Assembly: GCA_945860125.1 (NCBI GenBank) | Contig: CAMAPQ010000005.1 | Span: forward strand, 1-60,970 | Reading direction: 5' to 3' | Source of the DNA: Klebsiella pneumoniae | GTDB lineage: Bacteria; Pseudomonadota; Gammaproteobacteria; Pseudomonadales; CAMAPQ01 | Length of the DNA stretch: 60,970 nt | Shown: piece by piece, positions 12,198 to 21,168 of the stretch | How positions within the stretch are numbered: the first letter of the stretch is position 1 | How the letters are laid out: each line of letters opens with the position of its first letter | Made by a program: the position numbers and the translations under genes | The notes under the pieces: model-generated | The model's input: only the letters and a program-made list of their open reading frames with translations | The model's database searches: none | What the model was told of the DNA's origin: nothing

Positions 12198-12332
12198 ATG
12201 AAGCGTACATTTCAACCTAGTAACTTGAAAAGAAAAAGAACCCATGGTTTTAGAGCAAGAATGGCAACCAAAAATGGAAGGTTAGTTATTAACCGTAGAA
12301 GAGCGAAGGGTAGAAAGCGTTTAGCTGTTTAG
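12198..12332 (+). CDS. rpmH: 50S ribosomal protein L34
   Basis: This 44-residue, highly basic ribosomal protein starts [14 protein letters not shown] and ends GRKRLAV, the standard L34 pattern. A GAGG ribosome-binding site lies at about 12187-12190. Its TAG stop shares a base with the GTG start of rnpA (TAGTG), so the two are translationally coupled. It is the first gene rightwards from oriC. Confidence 0.97.
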   Translation: MKRTFQPSNLKRKRTHGFRARMATKNGRLVINRRRAKGRKRLAV

Positions 12333-12697
12333 TGATAAAAATATCTAATCCTAATCTGGCTTTTAAATTCCCTGCAAAAAATAGAATTCTGAAGAGTAGT
12401 GATTATACAGATGTAATGAAATTTGCAGATAAAACGCTTTATTCGAAGACTTGCGTGTGTTTTGCAAAAATAAATCTATTGGGAACGCCTAGACTTGGAT
12501 TAGCTATTCCAAAAAAGAGGATTAAAAAAGCGGTCGAAAGAAATAGGATTAAGAGAATCTATAGAGAGGCTTTCAGGCTAAAAAAAAGGGATTTCCAATC
12601 ATTTGATATTGTATTAATGTCAAACGGCATCACAGCTAAAATGGATAATAAACAAATATTTTTATTAGTGAATCAACTATTAAAAGGTTTGGAGTAA
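12332..12697 (+). CDS. rnpA: Ribonuclease P protein component
   Basis: This is the protein cofactor that helps the RNase P ribozyme mature the 5' ends of tRNAs. The 121-residue basic protein begins with GTG, which overlaps the rpmH stop. The family signature RNRIKRIYREAFR is near residues 70-82, preceded by LGLAIPKKRIKKAVE. It lies in the conserved order rpmH-rnpA-yidD-yidC. Confidence 0.96.
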   Translation: MIKISNPNLAFKFPAKNRILKSSDYTDVMKFADKTLYSKTCVCFAKINLLGTPRLGLAIPKKRIKKAVERNRIKRIYREAFRLKKRDFQSFDIVLMSNGITAKMDNKQIFLLVNQLLKGLE

Positions 12698-12698
12698 A

Positions 12699-12938
12699 GT
12701 GCATATTTTTTTTTCTACCGTGGAAAAGTATTTAGTTGTTAGTATTATCTTTATAGTAAAAGGCTATCAATATTTTTTGAGTCCAATTTTGGGTTCTCAA
12801 TGTCGTTTTTATCCTTCATGTTCTTCATATTGTTTAATATGCCTAAAAGATCATGGCTTATTAAAAGGTTTAGGCTTGACATTGATACAGATTTTAAAAT
12901 GTAATCCTTATTTTTTTAAAAAATCAGACCACCTTTAA
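12699..12938 (+). CDS. yidD: Membrane protein insertion efficiency factor YidD
   Basis: YidD is a small membrane-associated protein that assists YidC-dependent insertion. The 79-residue product has the family core: GYQYFLSPILGSQCRFYPSCSSY at about 22-44, with Cys residues in the conserved CRFYPSCS pattern. A GTG start follows GGAG by 4 bases. It begins one base after the rnpA stop. Confidence 0.93.
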   Translation: MHIFFSTVEKYLVVSIIFIVKGYQYFLSPILGSQCRFYPSCSSYCLICLKDHGLLKGLGLTLIQILKCNPYFFKKSDHL

Positions 12939-12988
12939 AATAATAAGGTGAATCAATTTAACTTACTGACTACTTTTTCGATTTATTT

Positions 12989-14653
12989 ATGAATCTAATA
13001 CGCGCCGCTCTTATTATTCTTATTGCACTTAACGCCTATTTTCTATTAATTTTTTGGCAAAAAGATTACCCAAAACTTAAAGAAGTTACAGTTGATTTAG
13101 AAAAACCTCTGTTGTCAAAAAAAGAAACTGACCTGCCTCAAATTGAAAAAATAAGCCCGACGCCTATCATTCCTGATATTTCATATGAAAACAGGTACGT
13201 TACTGTTAAAACTGATGTACTGATTGTAAAAATTGATTTGGTTGGCGGGGATATTATTTATTCGGCATTACTAAAATACCCTACACACATTGAAAATAAA
13301 AACGATCCTTTTGTCTTGTTATCAAAAGACCCATATGAATATGTTATTCAGAGTGGTTTTTTAGGGGCTTCAGGCAAAGATCTTGATAGTGGTGGTTCAA
13401 ATTTTGGTAGGCCGTTATATAAAACAAACGCTAGTACCTTTGAAATTAAAGACGATTTTATAGAGATTCCTCTATCGTATGAAATTAAGCCTGGCTTAAC
13501 TTATACAAAAACTTTTAAGCTTAAAAGAAATAGTTATTTAGTTGATGAGGTAATATCAATTAAAAATAATAACGACGTTTCTTGGACTGGAAAGTATTTT
13601 TCTCAGATAAAAAGGAATCAACTTGAAGATCCTAGTATTGGAAAAAAATCTGTTTTTGGTTTATCTACTTATCTAGGTTTTGCATATTGGAAGCCAGATG
13701 ATCCTTTTAATAAAGTTTCTTTTTCTGATATTGAGGATGCTCAAAATAATAATGAGCCTTTAAAATTTTCTCATGCGGGTGGCTGGGTTTCTTTCGTACA
13801 GCATTATTTTATTTCTGCATTAATACCTGACGCTACTCAATCATTTGATTATTTTGCGCGTAAAAATACCGATGGCGAATATATCTTTGGCTATACCGCC
13901 AAGGATTTTTTAAATATAGAAGCTTTCTCAACAAAAAATTTAACAAACCAATTTTATATAGGCCCTAAAATTCAGAGTGAGTTAAAAAAAGCTGCGAAAG
14001 GCTTAGATCTTTCTGTTGATTATGGCGTTCTTTATTTTATTGCTAAAAAACTATTTTTGCTTTTAGAGTGGTTTTATTCTCAGGTTCATAACTGGGGTTG
14101 GGCTATCGTTCTTTTAACTGTTTTAGTAAAAGCTATTTTTTATTACCCCTCGGCTATTAGTTATAAATCGATGGCAAGGATGAAAAAAATACAGCCGCAA
14201 ATTGCGAAATTAAAAGAATTATACAAAAATGACCACCAAAAAGTTTCTCAAGAAATGATGAAAATTTATCAAAAAGAGAAAGTTAATCCTCTAGGCGGCT
14301 GCCTTCCGGTTTTATTACAAATGCCTGTTTTTCTAGCATTATATTGGACTTTATTGGAAAGCGTTGAGCTACGTCATGCCGAGTTTATTTTTTGGGTTCA
14401 TGATCTATCTATTATGGACCCCTATTTTGTACTCCCGATTCTTATGGGCGCATCAATGTTTTTACAAACAGCGCTTAGCGCTACGAGTATTGCAGATCCT
14501 ATGCAGGAAAAAGTAATGAAATTTATGCCTGTATTTTTTACTGTATTTTTTCTATTTATGCCTGCCGGCTTAGTTTTATATTGGCTAACAAATAATATAC
14601 TATCAATTCTTCAGCAGTGGTTTATCACACGCCAAGTTGCAAAAGCAGAATAA
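12989..14653 (+). CDS. yidC: Membrane protein insertase YidC
   Basis: YidC inserts and folds inner-membrane proteins, alone or with SecYEG. The 554-residue protein has an N-terminal membrane anchor (about 5-24), a large periplasmic beta-rich domain (about 55-340) and the conserved 60-kDa insertase core with five membrane segments in the C-terminal 210 residues. The segment NPLGGCLPVLLQMPVF is typical. No clear ribosome-binding site precedes the ATG, but an in-frame stop at 12959 leaves no earlier good start. Confidence 0.97.
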   Translation: MNLIRAALIILIALNAYFLLIFWQKDYPKLKEVTVDLEKPLLSKKETDLPQIEKISPTPIIPDISYENRYVTVKTDVLIVKIDLVGGDIIYSALLKYPTHIENKNDPFVLLSKDPYEYVIQSGFLGASGKDLDSGGSNFGRPLYKTNASTFEIKDDFIEIPLSYEIKPGLTYTKTFKLKRNSYLVDEVISIKNNNDVSWTGKYFSQIKRNQLEDPSIGKKSVFGLSTYLGFAYWKPDDPFNKVSFSDIEDAQNNNEPLKFSHAGGWVSFVQHYFISALIPDATQSFDYFARKNTDGEYIFGYTAKDFLNIEAFSTKNLTNQFYIGPKIQSELKKAAKGLDLSVDYGVLYFIAKKLFLLLEWFYSQVHNWGWAIVLLTVLVKAIFYYPSAISYKSMARMKKIQPQIAKLKELYKNDHQKVSQEMMKIYQKEKVNPLGGCLPVLLQMPVFLALYWTLLESVELRHAEFIFWVHDLSIMDPYFVLPILMGASMFLQTALSATSIADPMQEKVMKFMPVFFTVFFLFMPAGLVLYWLTNNILSILQQWFITRQVAKAE

Positions 14654-14657
14654 TAAA

Positions 14658-16031
14658 ATGCATTCTTTTGATTCTAAAACTACGATTGTAGCTCCTGCAA
14701 CCCCTCTAGGAAGAGGGGGCGTTGCCATTGTTCGATTGTCTGGTTCAAATGCGCTCAATTTAGGGCTAAGTATTACCCTTAGAACTTTTCTAAAAGAAAG
14801 GCATGCCCACTTTTCTAAGTTTTTTGATTTTGACGGTAATCTTATCGATTTTGGCATCATTATTTTTTTTAAAGGCCCGAATACTTTTACTGGCGAAGAT
14901 ATTATTGAATTTCACTGTCACGGTGGAAATTTAATAATAGATTGCATTGTAGAGCAATGTCTCAGGTTTGGTGCTTGCCTTGCTAGGCCTGGTGAATTTT
15001 CAGAAAGAGCTTTTTTTAATAATAAAATGGATCTAGCTCAAGCAGAATCCGTAGCGGATTTAATTGCTAGTCAAACTAAGCTAGCAGCTCAAGCAGCTCT
15101 TAATTCTCTTCAAGGTATTTTTTCCGATAAAGTTAATATTATAAGTAAAGAAATTATTTCTCTTAGAACGTATGTCGAGGCAGCAATTGATTTTCCTGAT
15201 GAAGAGATCGATTTTTTAGCTCAGGAAAGCGTCGAACTAAAATTAAAGTCACTAATTAATGTCGTTTCGGATTTGACAGCGCAAGCACATCATGGTTCTT
15301 TGCTTAGAGAAGGCGTTTCCGTTGTTATTGCAGGAAAACCAAATGCTGGAAAATCTAGTTTAATGAACCACCTTCTAGGTGAAAATAGAGCTATCGTTAC
15401 AGAAATTCCAGGCACGACAAGAGATATTCTCACTGAGAATATCCAAATAAATGGACTGCCAGTTAGGCTTCATGATACTGCCGGCCTTAGGATAAGTAGT
15501 GATTTGGTAGAAAAGGAAGGTATTTCCAGGGCGATCGAGTTAATTAAAAAATCCGATTTATTATTATGGCTTTTTGATTCTTGTAAAAAAGAAGATTTTA
15601 TAGATGATGGTCTTTCACTGAGTAATCAGATTGGTATTTTACCAGATGAATTACCTAAGGTTATTTTTGTAAGAAATAAAATCGATCAAGAAAAACATAA
15701 TTCTTTTATCGGCCAAAAAAATACCGATACTATCTCTATTTCAGTTTTACAAAATATAGGAATAGAAGAATTAAAAAAAAGTATTACTCAAAAAGTTGGG
15801 TATGTCTGTTCTTCTATTGATATTTTTAGTGCGCGTAGACGGCATATTGAATCCTTAAATAAAACACTTTCTTCTCTTAATATTGCTTACGCGAGATTAA
15901 AATCATCTGCCGGCGAATTAATGGCTGAAGATCTTAGAGAGGCGCATCATCGATTAGGCGAAATTGTGGGCGAGTTTACTTCTGAGGATTTGCTTGATAG
16001 TATTTTTTCTTCTTTTTGTATCGGAAAATAG
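14658..16031 (+). CDS. mnmE: tRNA modification GTPase MnmE
   Basis: With MnmG it installs the cmnm5 group on wobble uridine 34. A longer frame could start at a TTG (14637) inside yidC. The ATG at 14658 gives an N-terminus leading straight into TIVAPATPLGRGGVA, the family start, and 457 residues. The G domain P-loop GKPNAGKS is at 226-233, followed by GTTRD and DTAG motifs. The C-terminus is FCIGK, containing the catalytic cysteine. Confidence 0.96.
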   Translation: MHSFDSKTTIVAPATPLGRGGVAIVRLSGSNALNLGLSITLRTFLKERHAHFSKFFDFDGNLIDFGIIIFFKGPNTFTGEDIIEFHCHGGNLIIDCIVEQCLRFGACLARPGEFSERAFFNNKMDLAQAESVADLIASQTKLAAQAALNSLQGIFSDKVNIISKEIISLRTYVEAAIDFPDEEIDFLAQESVELKLKSLINVVSDLTAQAHHGSLLREGVSVVIAGKPNAGKSSLMNHLLGENRAIVTEIPGTTRDILTENIQINGLPVRLHDTAGLRISSDLVEKEGISRAIELIKKSDLLLWLFDSCKKEDFIDDGLSLSNQIGILPDELPKVIFVRNKIDQEKHNSFIGQKNTDTISISVLQNIGIEELKKSITQKVGYVCSSIDIFSARRRHIESLNKTLSSLNIAYARLKSSAGELMAEDLREAHHRLGEIVGEFTSEDLLDSIFSSFCIGK

Positions 16032-16113
16032 AGACATTTCAGAGCTGATTAGGCGAAGTGCCTCTAAAAAAATCGCCGTAATTTATTTTGTTTAATTTGC
16101 AGGATTATAAGTA

Positions 16114-18006
16114 ATGTCTTATTCGGAAAAATTTGACGTGATCGTAGTAGGTGGCGGTCACGCAGGTTGTGAGGCTGCATTAGCTAGCGCAAGAATGGGG
16201 CGCTCTACTTTGCTTCTCACGCATAATATTGAAACTTTAGGGCAAATGTCATGTAATCCTGCTATAGGTGGAATAGGTAAAACTCACCTAGTGAGAGAAA
16301 TTGATGCTTTAGGGGGCGCAATGGCCCTTGTGACTGATAAAGCAGGCATTCATTTTCGAGTGCTTAACTCCAGCAAAGGCCCAGCTGTTCGAGCAACGCG
16401 CGCTCAAGCTGATCGAAGTTTATATAAGCGCTTTACGCGTTATTTTATGGAAAATCAGCCTAATTTAACGCTTTTCCAGCAGGCAGTTGACGACCTTATT
16501 GTTGAAGGTGATCAGGTTTTAGGTGTAATTACTCAAATTGGCCTTAAATATTTTTCTCATTCTATTGTTATTACAGCGGGCACTTTTTTATCAGGAAAAA
16601 TACATGTCGGGCTGGAGAATTATTCAGGTGGAAGAGCTGGCGACCCACCTTCTATTGCTTTAGCTTCTCGCTTAAGAGAGCTTCCTTTGGGTGCGGCAAG
16701 ACTGAAAACTGGTACGCCGCCTAGAATAGATGGTAAAACAGTTGATTTTTCAGTGATGAAGGCGCAGTCAGGCGATTTTCCCTCTCCTGTTATGTCCTAT
16801 CTAGGAAAAGCTTCCGATCATCCTGAACAAGTTAATTGTTATATCACAAGAACAACGCTAGAAACACACGAGATTATTCGCGCTAATCTTGATAAGTCGC
16901 CGATGTATACAGGGATAATTGAAGGTGTTGGCCCAAGATACTGCCCCTCTATAGAGGATAAAGTTGTTCGATTTTCTGATAAAGATAGCCATCAAATTTT
17001 TATTGAGCCAGAAGGCTTAGATACGAATGAATTATATCCAAATGGTATTTCTACAAGTCTTCCTTACGACGTTCAGGTAAAAATTGTAAGGAGCTTACCT
17101 GGTTTTGAGCGCGCAAGAATTACTCGTCCTGGGTATGCTATAGAATACGATTATTTTGATCCTAGAGGCTTGTCTCTAACGTTAGAATCTAAACATATTG
17201 AGGGATTATTTTTTGCAGGCCAGGTGAATGGAACGACAGGATATGAAGAAGCTGCAGCGCAAGGTTTATTAGCAGGCGTTAATGCTGCTTTAAAAGCAGC
17301 TGGCGCTGATGCCTGGTATCCGAGAAGGGATCAAGCCTATATAGGTGTTTTAGTTGATGACTTAGTAAGGTTTGGAGCAAGTGAGCCCTATAGAATGTTT
17401 ACGAGTCGTGCAGAGCATCGATTAATCCTAAGAGAAGATAATGCTGATCGCAGATTAACTGAAATAGGTCGGAAGCTAGGATTGGTTTCTGATGATCGCT
17501 GGAGACAATTTAATCAGAAATTAGAAGCGATCGAAAAAGAGAAAGCACTTCTTAAAAATACGTGGGTCCGAATGGATTCTGATTATGCAAAAAAACTGAT
17601 TGATAATGCTGTCCCTATTAATAAAGACGCCACTTTTTTTGAGTTACTGAAAAGACCCGAGGTTAATTTCAACCTAATTAATTCAATTTTAGGTGTAGAC
17701 AGCTATGAAAAAGAAATTTTAGATCAAATTGAAATTGATATTAAGTATGAGGGTTATATTGTTAGGCAGTTAGCCGAAGTCGAAAAATTAAAAAAAATGG
17801 AATCAACTGTTTTCCCTGAAAATATAGACTTTTCTAATGTATCTGGTTTATCAAATGAAGTTAGACAAAAACTTCATTTGCATCAACCTAAAACTTTAGG
17901 TCAAGCTTCTAGAGTACCTGGCGTTACTCCCGCCGCTGTTTCATTATTATTTATTTACTTGAAGAAAAAATCATTGGTAAATGAAAGTATTTCATTTAGT
18001 AGTTAG
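16114..18006 (+). CDS. mnmG: tRNA uridine-34 modification enzyme MnmG (GidA)
   Basis: This FAD-dependent partner of MnmE modifies tRNA wobble uridine. The 630-residue protein has the dinucleotide-binding motif [10 protein letters not shown] (13-22), the segment [23 protein letters not shown], the [10 protein letters not shown] motif and the C-terminal helical tRNA/MnmE-binding domain. Its length equals that of E. coli. It follows mnmE after 82 bases and precedes rsmG by 18. Confidence 0.97.
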   Translation: MSYSEKFDVIVVGGGHAGCEAALASARMGRSTLLLTHNIETLGQMSCNPAIGGIGKTHLVREIDALGGAMALVTDKAGIHFRVLNSSKGPAVRATRAQADRSLYKRFTRYFMENQPNLTLFQQAVDDLIVEGDQVLGVITQIGLKYFSHSIVITAGTFLSGKIHVGLENYSGGRAGDPPSIALASRLRELPLGAARLKTGTPPRIDGKTVDFSVMKAQSGDFPSPVMSYLGKASDHPEQVNCYITRTTLETHEIIRANLDKSPMYTGIIEGVGPRYCPSIEDKVVRFSDKDSHQIFIEPEGLDTNELYPNGISTSLPYDVQVKIVRSLPGFERARITRPGYAIEYDYFDPRGLSLTLESKHIEGLFFAGQVNGTTGYEEAAAQGLLAGVNAALKAAGADAWYPRRDQAYIGVLVDDLVRFGASEPYRMFTSRAEHRLILREDNADRRLTEIGRKLGLVSDDRWRQFNQKLEAIEKEKALLKNTWVRMDSDYAKKLIDNAVPINKDATFFELLKRPEVNFNLINSILGVDSYEKEILDQIEIDIKYEGYIVRQLAEVEKLKKMESTVFPENIDFSNVSGLSNEVRQKLHLHQPKTLGQASRVPGVTPAAVSLLFIYLKKKSLVNESISFSS

Positions 18007-18024
18007 GCATTTTAAGTAGGTTTT

Positions 18025-18654
18025 ATGGCAAGTATTTTTCTGGAGGGTATAGACCTACTCCATATCTCTTTGACGTCCTTACAATTAAATCAATTTGAAA
18101 ATCTCCTTAGATTATTGATGAAGTGGAATGCGCTTTATAATTTAACAGCCATAAAAACAGAGCAAGAAATAGAAGTTAAGCATTTTCTTGATAGTTTATC
18201 TGTTTACCCTTATCTTACCGGCGAATCTATTCTTGATATTGGTACAGGCGCTGGTTTTCCAGGGCTTCCCTTGGCTATTCTTTTCCCAGAAAAAAAATTT
18301 GTTTTATTGGATAGCAATTCAAAAAAAACGAGATTTATTCGTCAAGTTATAGCTGAGTTGAAAATAAAAAACGTAATCGTTGAAAATGAAAGAGTAGAGA
18401 CTTACCATCCTAATAGTTTCCCCGATCAGATTGTATCGCGTGCGCTCTCAAGCGTCGCTAGCATCATATCTAATACCGGTCATTTGTTATCATGTAATAC
18501 GCGTTATCTTTTTATGAAGGGTCATTGGCCAGAAGTAGGATTTGAGTCTATTGGTGAAGGGTTTTATTTTGAGCTAATTAAACAATTAGAGGTGCCTTTT
18601 CTTGATGAGCTAAGACACCTTTTAATTGTCTCTAGAGAGTCAAACATGTCATAG
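18025..18654 (+). CDS. rsmG: 16S rRNA (guanine-527-N7)-methyltransferase
   Basis: RsmG (GidB) methylates G527 of 16S rRNA using SAM. The 209-residue protein has KWNALYNLTAI and the SAM loop ILDIGTGAGFPGLPLAI. It lies in the conserved order mnmG-rsmG-parA-parB. Confidence 0.95.
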   Translation: MASIFLEGIDLLHISLTSLQLNQFENLLRLLMKWNALYNLTAIKTEQEIEVKHFLDSLSVYPYLTGESILDIGTGAGFPGLPLAILFPEKKFVLLDSNSKKTRFIRQVIAELKIKNVIVENERVETYHPNSFPDQIVSRALSSVASIISNTGHLLSCNTRYLFMKGHWPEVGFESIGEGFYFELIKQLEVPFLDELRHLLIVSRESNMS

Positions 18655-18684
18655 TTTTTTACAAAAAGTACAGGAGTTTATAGT

Positions 18685-19482
18685 GTGGCAAAAGTTTTAG
18701 CAGTCGCAAATCAAAAGGGCGGCGTAGGAAAAACAACGACAAGTGTTAACCTCGCCGCATCTTTAGTTGCAGTGAAACGCCGCGTGTTACTAATTGATTT
18801 AGATCCTCAAGGTAATGCGACGACAGGAAGTGGCGTCGAAAAAAATCAAACGGAATTGACCGCTTATGATGTTTTAAGAGACATTGATCTTGTTCATTCT
18901 GTAATTTTACCAACGATATCAGGCTATGATTTAATGCCTTCAAATGGCGATTTAACCGCAGCTGAAATTATGCTGTTAAATTTTGATCAGAAAGAATATC
19001 GCCTAAAAAAATGTTTGGCAATTATTGCTGATAAATACGACTATATTTTAATTGACTGCCCTCCTTCGCTCAATATGTTAACGGTTAATGCCCTGTGTGC
19101 TGCAACCTCTGTTCTTATTCCCATGCAGTGCGAGTATTTTGCATTAGAAGGTTTAGCTGCGCTGATAGGCACCATTGAGCGCCTCCGAAAAACGTCAAAT
19201 CCCAAGTTGAGAATAGAGGGTTTGGTGAGAACGATGTTTGATCCTAGAAATAGTTTAAGCAATGAGGTTTCAAATCAACTTTTATCGACCTTGCCAGAAA
19301 AAGTATATCGCACAATTATTCCTAGAAATGTGCGTCTTGCTGAGGCGCCAAGTCATGGCTTACCAGTTTTAAAATATGATAAATCCTCTAAAGGTGCGCT
19401 TGCGTACTTAGCTTTAGCTGGCGAAATGTTGCGCAGAATGGAACATAAACAGATTGAAATGGTAACGGAATGCTATGAGTAA
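18685..19482 (+). CDS. parA: Chromosome partitioning ATPase ParA (Soj)
   Basis: ParA is a Walker-type ATPase that moves ParB-parS complexes during origin segregation. The 265-residue protein has the deviant Walker A KGGVGKTT (11-18) and DLDPQGNAT. The GTG start has GGAG 8 bases upstream. The short N-terminus without a DNA-binding domain marks a chromosomal-type ParA. It overlaps parB by 8 bases. Confidence 0.96.
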   Translation: MAKVLAVANQKGGVGKTTTSVNLAASLVAVKRRVLLIDLDPQGNATTGSGVEKNQTELTAYDVLRDIDLVHSVILPTISGYDLMPSNGDLTAAEIMLLNFDQKEYRLKKCLAIIADKYDYILIDCPPSLNMLTVNALCAATSVLIPMQCEYFALEGLAALIGTIERLRKTSNPKLRIEGLVRTMFDPRNSLSNEVSNQLLSTLPEKVYRTIIPRNVRLAEAPSHGLPVLKYDKSSKGALAYLALAGEMLRRMEHKQIEMVTECYE

Positions 19483-20455
19483 AAAGAAAGGATTAGGTCG
19501 AAAAGGTTTAGAGCTTTTATTAAGCAGCGTGAGCCTGCAAGATGTCTCTGTAAAAGGCGGTGATTTTTTTACAACTGGCGGGCTTTCTGATACGTCAGAG
19601 GTTTCAGTTGTAGAGAGAAAAACAGATACCAAAATTTATCCAGATCGAGTTGCTTTTTTAGCGATTGAAAAACTAAGGCGAGGTCGTTTTCAGCCTAGAA
19701 GAGCTATATCTGAAGATTCTTTAGCTGATTTGGTTGCATCCATAAAGCAACAGGGCATTATGCAGCCTATTATCGTGAGAGAAATAGGTTTAGATGGCGG
19801 CAGTTCTTTCCAAAAAGATAGCCATGTTGATGAGTATGAAATTATTGCAGGCGAAAGAAGATGGCGTGCTGCGATGCTTGCTGGTTTGGATCGTATTCCT
19901 TGTTTAATTAAGGATGTTGATGACCAAATAGCGCTGGCTATGGCGCTTGTCGAAAATATGCAAAGGGAAGATTTAAACCCCATAGAAGAGGCGATTGGTT
20001 TGCATCGATTGCAGCAGGAGTTTGATCTTACCCACCAAGAAATTTCGGAAGTAATTGGCATTTCTAGATCCTCAGTTACGAACACTCTTAGGCTAATTAA
20101 TCTTGCTGATGAAGTTAAAAAAATGCTTGAAGAAAGCGAGCTTGAAATGGGGCACGCCAGAGCATTGCTTAGCCTCACGCTTGATAATCAAATTAAAATA
20201 GCTTTATTGATTGTTCAAAGAGGCTTATCTGTTAGGCAGTGCGAGACGCTTGTTAGGCAGCTTTTAGAAGAAGGCACACCTAAAAAACAGCCGAAGGAAG
20301 AAAGCGACGTTAATATTATTAAACTACAAGGCGATCTTTCTGAAAAAATAGGGGCGGCTGTTCGTATCCAGCATGAGTCATCAGGCAAAGGAAAGCTTGT
20401 TATTAAATATAACTCTTTAGATGAGCTAGATGGGATCTTGGCTAGAATGCATTGA
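19475..20455 (+). CDS. parB: Chromosome partitioning protein ParB (Spo0J)
   Basis: ParB is a CTP-dependent clamp that loads at parS. The 326-residue protein has a long N-terminal tail with a KKGLGRKGLE start, the nuclease-like core with AGERRWRAAMLAG (about 126-138), VENMQREDLNPIEEA, the helix-turn-helix around ISRSSVTNTLRLI and a C-terminal dimerisation domain. Its expected targets are the palindromes at 7946 and 8558, on the other side of oriC. Confidence 0.96.
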   Translation: MSKKKGLGRKGLELLLSSVSLQDVSVKGGDFFTTGGLSDTSEVSVVERKTDTKIYPDRVAFLAIEKLRRGRFQPRRAISEDSLADLVASIKQQGIMQPIIVREIGLDGGSSFQKDSHVDEYEIIAGERRWRAAMLAGLDRIPCLIKDVDDQIALAMALVENMQREDLNPIEEAIGLHRLQQEFDLTHQEISEVIGISRSSVTNTLRLINLADEVKKMLEESELEMGHARALLSLTLDNQIKIALLIVQRGLSVRQCETLVRQLLEEGTPKKQPKEESDVNIIKLQGDLSEKIGAAVRIQHESSGKGKLVIKYNSLDELDGILARMH

Positions 20456-20462
20456 TTTTTTA

Positions 20463-20500
20463 AGGACTTACGCAAAGCTACCCAGCTTTGCGTAAGTCCT
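20463..20500. terminator. parB/ssb bidirectional hairpin built from the TAGGACTTACGCA repeat family
   Basis: A perfect 17-bp inverted repeat (20463-20479 and 20484-20500, four-base loop) lies between convergent parB and ssb, followed by T-rich sequence. Its arms begin AGGACTTACGCAAA. They match the ends of the two roughly 103-bp elements at 34210 and 55033, so it looks like an internally deleted member recruited as a terminator. Confidence 0.75.
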
Positions 20501-20521
20501 ATTTTAATTAAAATGCTAAAG

Positions 20522-21073
20522 CTAAAAAGGAATATCATCATCAAAATCAACAACTCGCTCTGCTTGTTGTGACTCTGGTTTTGTTGAAGGATTATTTTTA
20601 GGCTGATAAGAAGAAGATTTCATCGCGCTTGGCTGACCAGCAGGCGCAGCGGATGAAAATGAAGCTTCGGGAAATTGATCAAACCCTGAGAAGTCTTTTG
20701 ACTCATCCATATTACTTCCCATGTTTGAACCACCACTTTTTCCATCGAGCATCTGTAGTTCATTACCGACTATTTCAGTTGTCCAACGATCTTGCCCGCC
20801 TTGATCTTGCCATTTACGGGTTCTCAAACTGCCTTCTACGTAAGCCTTAGAGCCTTTTTTTAGATATTCGCCTGCAATTTCACCAAGACGATTAAAGAAG
20901 ACAACTCGGTGCCATTCGGTTCTTTCCTGTGCTTGGCCTGTTTGTTTATCTTTCCAAGACTCGCTGGTTGCGAGCGTAATGGTTGCAACTGCCGAGCCAT
21001 TTGGCATGTAACGCACTTCTGGATCTTTGCCTAAGTTGCCAATAAGTATCACTTTGTTTATGCCGCGAGCCAT
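20522..21073 (-). CDS. ssb: Single-stranded DNA-binding protein
   Basis: SSB coats single-stranded DNA and recruits repair and replication partners through its tail. The 183-residue protein has the OB fold (about 1-112; [17 protein letters not shown], then [21 protein letters not shown]), a Gly/Ser/Gln-rich linker and the conserved acidic tail [14 protein letters not shown] lies 8 bases before the ATG. Confidence 0.97.
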   Translation of the reverse strand: MARGINKVILIGNLGKDPEVRYMPNGSAVATITLATSESWKDKQTGQAQERTEWHRVVFFNRLGEIAGEYLKKGSKAYVEGSLRTRKWQDQGGQDRWTTEIVGNELQMLDGKSGGSNMGSNMDESKDFSGFDQFPEASFSSAAPAGQPSAMKSSSYQPKNNPSTKPESQQAERVVDFDDDIPF

Positions 21074-21168
21074 GATGAATTACCTTTAAAAATTTCTGGG
21101 GGAAATGAGGTGGAAAAAGGAAATTCTATATCATGCATTGAGAGCTGTACATTAAAAAAGTAGTGCTT

